The position numbers and the translations under genes are program-made. DNA of 64,000 nt, taken from positions 1,922,001 to 1,986,000 of the forward strand of contig NZ_JAHQRJ010000001.1 of NCBI RefSeq assembly GCF_019052805.1, read 5' to 3'. The notes under the pieces are model-generated. The model had not been told where the DNA came from and did no database searches. It saw only the letters and a list, made by a program, of their open reading frames with translations. Positions within the stretch are counted from its first letter, which is position 1; the number at the start of each line of letters is the position of its first letter. Origin of the DNA: Noviherbaspirillum sp. L7-7A. GTDB lineage: Bacteria; Pseudomonadota; Gammaproteobacteria; Burkholderiales; Burkholderiaceae_D. Below are positions 59,460 through 64,000 of the stretch, piece by piece.

Positions 59460-59855
59460 TCAGGCGCTGGGCCGCAACAGCCGCAGAATGTCGACCAGTT
59501 CGTTGCGGATTGCCAGCAGGTCGACCTGCGGCTCGGGCGGCGCAACCGGCTCCTCCTCGATCGCGCCATGCTCGGCCAGGCGATTGCCCAGCTTGTTGCG
59601 GGCGCCGCTGATGGTGAAGCCCTGCTCGTAAAGCAGTTCCCGGATGCGCCGGATCAGCAGCACTTCGTGATGCTGGTAGTAGCGCCGGTTGCCACGCCGC
59701 TTTACCGGCTTCAGCTGGGTGAATTCCTGCTCCCAGTAGCGCAACACGTGCGGCTTGACGCCGCACAGTTCGCTGACCTCGCCTATCGTGAAATAGCGCT
59801 TGGCAGGGATGGGTGGCAGTTCGATCAGTTCTGGCTTGCTGTTACGCTCTGTCAT
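59460..59855 (-). CDS. MerR-family regulator next to ihfA
   Basis: The 131-residue protein has the MerR helix-turn-helix RYFTIGEVSELCGVKPHVLR followed by YWEQEFTQLKPVKRRGNRRY and a short dimerisation helix ending in PPEPQVDLLAIRNELVDILR. It lacks the Cys metal-binding residues of MerR or CueR. Its position after ihfA is conserved in beta- and gammaproteobacteria. Target unknown. Confidence 0.9.
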   Translation of the reverse strand: MTERNSKPELIELPPIPAKRYFTIGEVSELCGVKPHVLRYWEQEFTQLKPVKRRGNRRYYQHHEVLLIRRIRELLYEQGFTISGARNKLGNRLAEHGAIEEEPVAPPEPQVDLLAIRNELVDILRLLRPSA

Positions 59856-59865
59856 GGGCAGTCAG

Positions 59866-60279
59866 TCAGGCGGCACGAGTGATGGGCTTGCGGCTGGCGA
59901 GTTCCACCATGCTCTTGAGCTTCTGGCTCGCATGAAAGGTAACGACGCGCCTTGCGGTGATCGGTATCTCTTCTCCTGTCTTGGGATTGCGGCCCGGACG
60001 CTGCGGCTTGTCGCGGAGCTGGAAGTTGCCGAAGCCGGACAGCTTCACCAGTTCGCCCCGCTCGAGCGCATTGCGGATCTCGTCGAAAAAGGTTTCGACC
60101 ATGTCCTTGGCTTCACGTTTGTTCAGGCCCACCTGTTCGAACAGCATTTCAGCGAGCTCGGCTTTGGTCAGCGTCGGAAGATCTTTTTCCAGCTGGGACC
60201 GGGCTTGCGCTTCGATCATCGCACGGTTCAGGTCAGCGGCTAATACGGATTGAAATTCGGCTGAGTTCACGTCATTCAT
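59866..60279 (-). CDS. ihfA: Integration host factor subunit alpha
   Basis: The DNA-bending protein pairs with IhfB. The core [40 protein letters not shown] and [20 protein letters not shown] matches IHF-alpha throughout, including the proline of the beta arm. From the ATG at 60279 the protein has 137 residues, with about 36 more at the N-terminus than E. coli IHF-alpha. Internal ATG 60219 would cut this to about 16. It starts 21 bp after the pheT stop and continues the pheST operon. Confidence 0.93.
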   Translation of the reverse strand: MNDVNSAEFQSVLAADLNRAMIEAQARSQLEKDLPTLTKAELAEMLFEQVGLNKREAKDMVETFFDEIRNALERGELVKLSGFGNFQLRDKPQRPGRNPKTGEEIPITARRVVTFHASQKLKSMVELASRKPITRAA

Positions 60280-60299
60280 TTCAGTTATCCCCACCTGCC

Positions 60300-62729
60300 T
60301 CAAGTGCGCAGTGCGGCACCATATTTTTGGTGGGCAGCCTCGATGAAACGAGCCATGGCCGCGTCCACATTGTTGTCGTTCAGGGTCGCTTGAGTATCTT
60401 GCAACGTGAACCGGAAAGCAAGGCTTTTTTCGTCATTTTCCAGTCCTTTGCCGCGATATTCATCAAACAAAACAATGGCTTGCACAATTCCGCCATCCGT
60501 GCCAGCCTGCCGTTCCGCATCGAAGGCATCCAGCAGGTCCTGCGCCTGTATGTGGTTTTTTACTAACAAAGCAATGTCGCGCGTCACAGCCGGGAACTTC
60601 GAAATTTCCTGATAGGACGGTACCGCACGCTGCTGCAACGCACTCGCATCGACTTCGAACAGTACCGGCGCAAGCGGTAGATCGTACTTCTGCTGCCAGC
60701 GCGGATGCAGTTCGCCGAGGCAGCCGATTACCTTGCCATCAAGCATGACATTTGCCGAACGTCCGGGATGCAGGGCCGGATGGGTAGCCTTGGCAAAGCG
60801 CAGCGTCCCGGGCGCGAACAGCGCTTCCAGGTCTGCCTTGACATCGAAATAGTCGACATTGCGGGCTGGCTGGCTCCACTGCTCTTCCACCGTTTGGCCG
60901 TATGCAATTGCCGCCACTTTTTTCGGCTGCGCGTAGCCGGCGACGGACAACGGACCGTCCTGCACCTGCTCATCACGCTTGAAGATCGCACCGACTTCAA
61001 ACACGCGAACACGGTTGATTTTGCGGTTCAGGTTATAGCGTACATTCGCAACCAGGCTACCGATCAGCGTCGAGCGCATGACGCTCATCTGGCTGGCGAT
61101 CGGGTTCAGCAGACGGATCGGCGCAGCATTGTCGGCAAAATCCTTTTCCCAGGCTTCCTCGACAAAACTGAAATTGATGACTTCCTGGTAATCCAGATCC
61201 GCCAGTTGTTGCCGGATGCCGAACAGCGAACGCGTATTTTCGGGAGCAATGCGTATTTCATTCGCAGCTACCGGCGGCAGCGCCGGAATGTTTTCGAAAC
61301 CGTACACCCGGGCGATTTCCTCGATCAGGTCTTCCTCGATTTCGATATCGAAGCGATACGAGGGCGGCGTTACGTGGAACACGCCTGCTTCCTGGGTGTA
61401 AGGCAGCTTCAGGCGGTTGAAGATGTCGGCAATTTGCTGATCGTCTAGCGGCACCCCGATGACCTTGCGGGCGCGCTCGGTGCGCACCGCGACCGGTGCG
61501 CGCTTGGGCAGGTTGACGACATGATCATCGACGGGACCAACCACGGTACTGCCCTGCTGGCCACAGATTTCAACGATCAGTGCGGTGATCCGTTCCAGAT
61601 GTTCGACCGTGGTTGCATAGTCGACGCCACGCTCGAAGCGATGGGCCGCATCGGTGGAAAAATTGTAGCGGCGGGCGCGGCCCTGTATTGCCTGCGGATG
61701 CCAGAAAGCGGCTTCCAGATAAATATTCCGGGTGTCCAACGACACAGCTGTCGAATCACCGCCCATGATGCCTGCCAGCGATTCGATTTCCTTGTCATCG
61801 GCAATGACACCGACCCATTCATCCACATCGACGGTATTGCCGTTCAGCAGTTTCAGACTTTCGCCCTTGCGCCCCCAGCGCACCTCCAGCCCGCCATGGA
61901 TCTTGTCCAGATCGAACACATGGCTTGGACGGCCGAGTTCCAGCATCACATAGTTGGAGATGTCCACCAGGGCGGAAATCGGACGCTGACCGCTGCGCTC
62001 GAGCCGGCGCTTCATCCAGTCCGGCGTGGCTGCCCGTGCATTCAGGCCGCAAATGATTCTTCCCGAAAACCGGCCGCACAAATCTGGCGCCGAGATTGTC
62101 ACCGGCAGCTTTTCATCGGACGTTACCGCCACCGGCTTGAAGGTCGGCTCGCGCAGGCTCACGCCGGTCAGCGCAGACACTTCCCGTGCCACGCCCAGCA
62201 CCGACAGGCAATCAGCCTTGTTTGGCGTCAGCTTGATCGTGAAACGCAGGTCATTCAACTGATAGTAATCACGGAAATTCTGTCCGACCGGCGCGTCGTC
62301 CGGCAATTCCAGCAGGCCGGCATGATCCTCGGACAGCTTCAGTTCGCGTGCCGAACACAACATGCCCTGCGATTCCACGCCACGCAACTGACCGACGCGG
62401 ATTTCGAACGGCTTGCCATCGTCGCCCGGCGGCAGGACGGCGCCAGCCATTGCGCAAGGCACCTTCATGCCGGGCCGCACATTGGGTGCGCCGCAGACGA
62501 TATTGAGCAGTGTGCCGGTACCGGCGTCGACCTGGCAGACATTGAGCCGGTCTGCATTCGGGTGGCGTGCCACCTCCAGCACCTTGCTCACCACCACGTT
62601 GGAAAATGGCGGTGCAACAGCCTCCACCTCTTCCACTTCGAGACCGGACATCGTCAGTAGATGGGACAGCTCATCCGAGGTCATGCCCGGATCGGCCATC
62701 GTGCGCAGCCAGCTTTCGGAGAATTGCAT
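60300..62729 (-). CDS. pheT: Phenylalanyl-tRNA synthetase, beta subunit
   Basis: The 809-residue beta chain is full length. It has the N-terminal tRNA-binding OB domain ([20 protein letters not shown]), the B3/B4 editing region ([20 protein letters not shown]) with [20 protein letters not shown], the catalytic-like core, and the C-terminal anticodon-binding fold ([20 protein letters not shown]). It follows pheS by 13 bp and acts as the alpha2-beta2 enzyme. Confidence 0.97.
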   Translation of the reverse strand: MQFSESWLRTMADPGMTSDELSHLLTMSGLEVEEVEAVAPPFSNVVVSKVLEVARHPNADRLNVCQVDAGTGTLLNIVCGAPNVRPGMKVPCAMAGAVLPPGDDGKPFEIRVGQLRGVESQGMLCSARELKLSEDHAGLLELPDDAPVGQNFRDYYQLNDLRFTIKLTPNKADCLSVLGVAREVSALTGVSLREPTFKPVAVTSDEKLPVTISAPDLCGRFSGRIICGLNARAATPDWMKRRLERSGQRPISALVDISNYVMLELGRPSHVFDLDKIHGGLEVRWGRKGESLKLLNGNTVDVDEWVGVIADDKEIESLAGIMGGDSTAVSLDTRNIYLEAAFWHPQAIQGRARRYNFSTDAAHRFERGVDYATTVEHLERITALIVEICGQQGSTVVGPVDDHVVNLPKRAPVAVRTERARKVIGVPLDDQQIADIFNRLKLPYTQEAGVFHVTPPSYRFDIEIEEDLIEEIARVYGFENIPALPPVAANEIRIAPENTRSLFGIRQQLADLDYQEVINFSFVEEAWEKDFADNAAPIRLLNPIASQMSVMRSTLIGSLVANVRYNLNRKINRVRVFEVGAIFKRDEQVQDGPLSVAGYAQPKKVAAIAYGQTVEEQWSQPARNVDYFDVKADLEALFAPGTLRFAKATHPALHPGRSANVMLDGKVIGCLGELHPRWQQKYDLPLAPVLFEVDASALQQRAVPSYQEISKFPAVTRDIALLVKNHIQAQDLLDAFDAERQAGTDGGIVQAIVLFDEYRGKGLENDEKSLAFRFTLQDTQATLNDNNVDAAMARFIEAAHQKYGAALRT

Positions 62730-62742
62730 AGGAAACCGTGTC

Positions 62743-63759
62743 TTAATTAAATTGTTTCAGGAAGCGCAGATCGCCTTCATAGAACAGGCGCAGGTCGTTG
62801 ATGCCATAGCGCAGCATGGTCAGCCGCTCCAGGCCGGAACCGAAGGCAAAACCGATGTGGCGATCCGGGTCCAGGCCCATGTTGCGCACCACGCTCGGGT
62901 GCACCTGGCCTGCGCCGGACACTTCCAGCCAGCGGCCTTTCAGCGGCCCGCTGCCGAAGGCAATATCGATCTCGGCCGATGGTTCGGTAAACGGGAAATA
63001 GGACGGGCGGAAACGCACCTGCAAGTCGTCGGTCTCGAAGAAGGCCCGAACGAAATTCAGATAAACGCCCTTCAGGTCGGCAAAGCTGATGTTCTCGTCT
63101 ATCCACAGGCCTTCGACCTGGTGGAACATCGGCGAATGGGTGGCGTCGCTGTCGACGCGGTATGTCCTGCCCGGCGCGATGACCTTGATCGGCGGCTTGT
63201 TCATGCGGGCGTAACGCACCTGCATCGGACTGGTGTGGGTGCGCAGCAGCAGCGGCTTGCCCTGGCTGTCCTTGCCATCCACATAGAATGTGTCCTGCAT
63301 CGAACGCGCGGGATGATTTTCCGGGCTGTTCAGTGCGGTGAAGTTGGTCCAGTCGGTCTCGATTTCGGGGCCATCGGCGACATCGAAGCCAATCGAGCCG
63401 AAAATTTCTTCCACCCGCTGCCAGGTGCGCATTACCGGATGGATGCTGCCCTTGCCGCGTCCGCGGCCAGGCAGGGTGACGTCGATCGCTTCCGCGTTCA
63501 GCCGCGCCTGCAACTGGGCATCGGCCAGTGCGTCGCGGCGAGCGGTCAGCGCCGACTCGATTTGTTCCTTGGCTGCATTGATCACGGCACCCTGGGCGCG
63601 TCGCTCATCCGGCGCCAGCTTGCCCAAGCCCTTCATCTGCTCGGTGATCTGGCCGGTTTTTCCGAGATATTTTGCCTTGGCATTTTCCAGTGCCGCGGCA
63701 TCCGGCGCGGCGGCGAAATCAGCCTGCGCCTGCGTTACGAGTTGTTCTAAGGAAGTCAT
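62743..63759 (-). CDS. pheS: Phenylalanyl-tRNA synthetase, alpha subunit
   Basis: The 338-residue catalytic subunit starts [20 protein letters not shown] (GGAAATACCGC upstream). The N-terminal coiled coil is followed by class II motifs: [52 protein letters not shown] (with the Phe-binding pocket) and [14 protein letters not shown] (motif 3). A longer frame upstream starting MVVFNRL lies in the leader region and is less likely. Confidence 0.97.
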   Translation of the reverse strand: MTSLEQLVTQAQADFAAAPDAAALENAKAKYLGKTGQITEQMKGLGKLAPDERRAQGAVINAAKEQIESALTARRDALADAQLQARLNAEAIDVTLPGRGRGKGSIHPVMRTWQRVEEIFGSIGFDVADGPEIETDWTNFTALNSPENHPARSMQDTFYVDGKDSQGKPLLLRTHTSPMQVRYARMNKPPIKVIAPGRTYRVDSDATHSPMFHQVEGLWIDENISFADLKGVYLNFVRAFFETDDLQVRFRPSYFPFTEPSAEIDIAFGSGPLKGRWLEVSGAGQVHPSVVRNMGLDPDRHIGFAFGSGLERLTMLRYGINDLRLFYEGDLRFLKQFN

Positions 63760-63825
63760 GCGGTATTTCCGCTTTCTGATTGAAGCCGAAAGAGACAGCC
63801 GGTTGAAAACGACCATGTAGCCGCC

Positions 63826-63863
63826 AAACAAAGCGGGGCAAAGGTGTACACCTGTGCCCCGCT
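63826..63863 (-). terminator. Terminator/attenuator between rplT and pheS
   Basis: On the minus strand AGCGGGGCA pairs with TGCCCCGCT, with a further AGGTGT/ACACCT stem inside, followed by TTTGTTTGG. A second hairpin CCATCAT/ATGATGG at 63868-63890 lies just before it. It may end the ribosomal-protein transcript or act as the pheST attenuator, but I find no Phe-rich leader peptide. Confidence 0.65.
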
Positions 63864-63900
63864 CCTGCCATCATCTGCAAGCAATGATGGATGCCAACAA

Positions 63901-64000
63901 TTAAGCAGCGATCGCGGCTTTCACCTGATTGACGATAGCGGCAAATGCCGGCTTGTCGGTCACAGCCATGTCGGCCAGGACTTTACGGTCCAGCTCGATG
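63901..64000 (-). CDS. rplT: Ribosomal protein L20, C-terminal end (partial)
   Basis: The reverse strand reads [20 protein letters not shown] ending [13 protein letters not shown] and stop, which matches the L20 C-terminus. The rest of the gene lies outside the window. The order rplT-pheS-pheT-ihfA is the usual one. Confidence 0.9.
   Translation of the reverse strand, partial: IELDRKVLADMAVTDKPAFAAIVNQVKAAIAA

Noticed and set aside
63760-63831. Extended pheS start or a pheM-like leader peptide (MVVFNRL...)
   Set aside because: There is no run of Phe codons, the frame runs into pheS, and the ATG at 63759 fits the family start.

Overview
The window looks like chromosome of a GC-rich betaproteobacterium, most likely Burkholderiales/Oxalobacteraceae. 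This is an inference from the housekeeping order rplT-pheS-pheT-ihfA-MerR regulator, the codon use, class I fumarase, the RutG-like permease and the many c-di-GMP proteins; no marker gene settles the genus.

Layout. 1-1.2 kb: frameshifted end of an IS66 transposase. 1.2-17.5 kb: metabolic and envelope genes. These include a ThDP enzyme, two acyltransferase-3 proteins, a DUF3182-like protein overlapping a serine hydrolase, ethanolamine ammonia-lyase eutBC behind an unusual membrane protein, a RutG-type permease, TspO, tRNA-Ala(CGC), arsenate reductase, a rhomboid protease, a GNAT acetyltransferase and several small proteins. 17.65-25.30 kb: a 7.6-kb, lower-GC mobile element in the 3' end of tRNA-Ser(GGA). 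It is bounded by a 21-bp direct repeat. It carries a tyrosine integrase with paired arm-type repeats, a serine recombinase with resolution-site-like repeats, a ribbon-helix-helix-like regulator, and a compact leftward operon. That operon encodes a T7 gp14-like internal virion protein and three proteins sharing an unrecognised domain, but no capsid, portal, terminase or replication gene. It is the best candidate here for an undescribed system, either a phage satellite or a stripped podoviral prophage.

25.3-42 kb: acs, a YqhA-like membrane protein, fumarase, murI, tRNA-His, a large GGDEF-EAL protein, a diguanylate cyclase whose membrane domain resembles the DSF sensor RpfC, a DnaQ/GIY-YIG nuclease, a PHB-depolymerase-type esterase, a glycine-zipper lipoprotein-like protein and an omega-aminotransferase. 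42-44.4 kb: repeat-rich patch (31-bp inverted repeat, four REP-like hairpins) next to an IS701-type element with a TTAA target duplication. 44.4-54.9 kb: ChaN-like lipoprotein, cytochrome c, a degenerate GGDEF sensor, a chemoreceptor, an ion-transporter-family protein and small periplasmic proteins. 54.9-59.4 kb: leuA behind a leucine-rich leader peptide that appears leaderless, then a katB-ankB-type catalase/ankyrin pair. 59.4-64 kb: MerR regulator, ihfA, pheT, pheS and the end of rplT.

Themes: signal transduction through c-di-GMP (three GGDEF proteins plus a chemoreceptor), C2/amine metabolism (ethanolamine to acetaldehyde, acetate activation, omega-transamination), and insertion hot spots at tRNA-Ser and in the repeat patch. 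Family names come from reading translated sequence and remembered family signatures; no database search was run.
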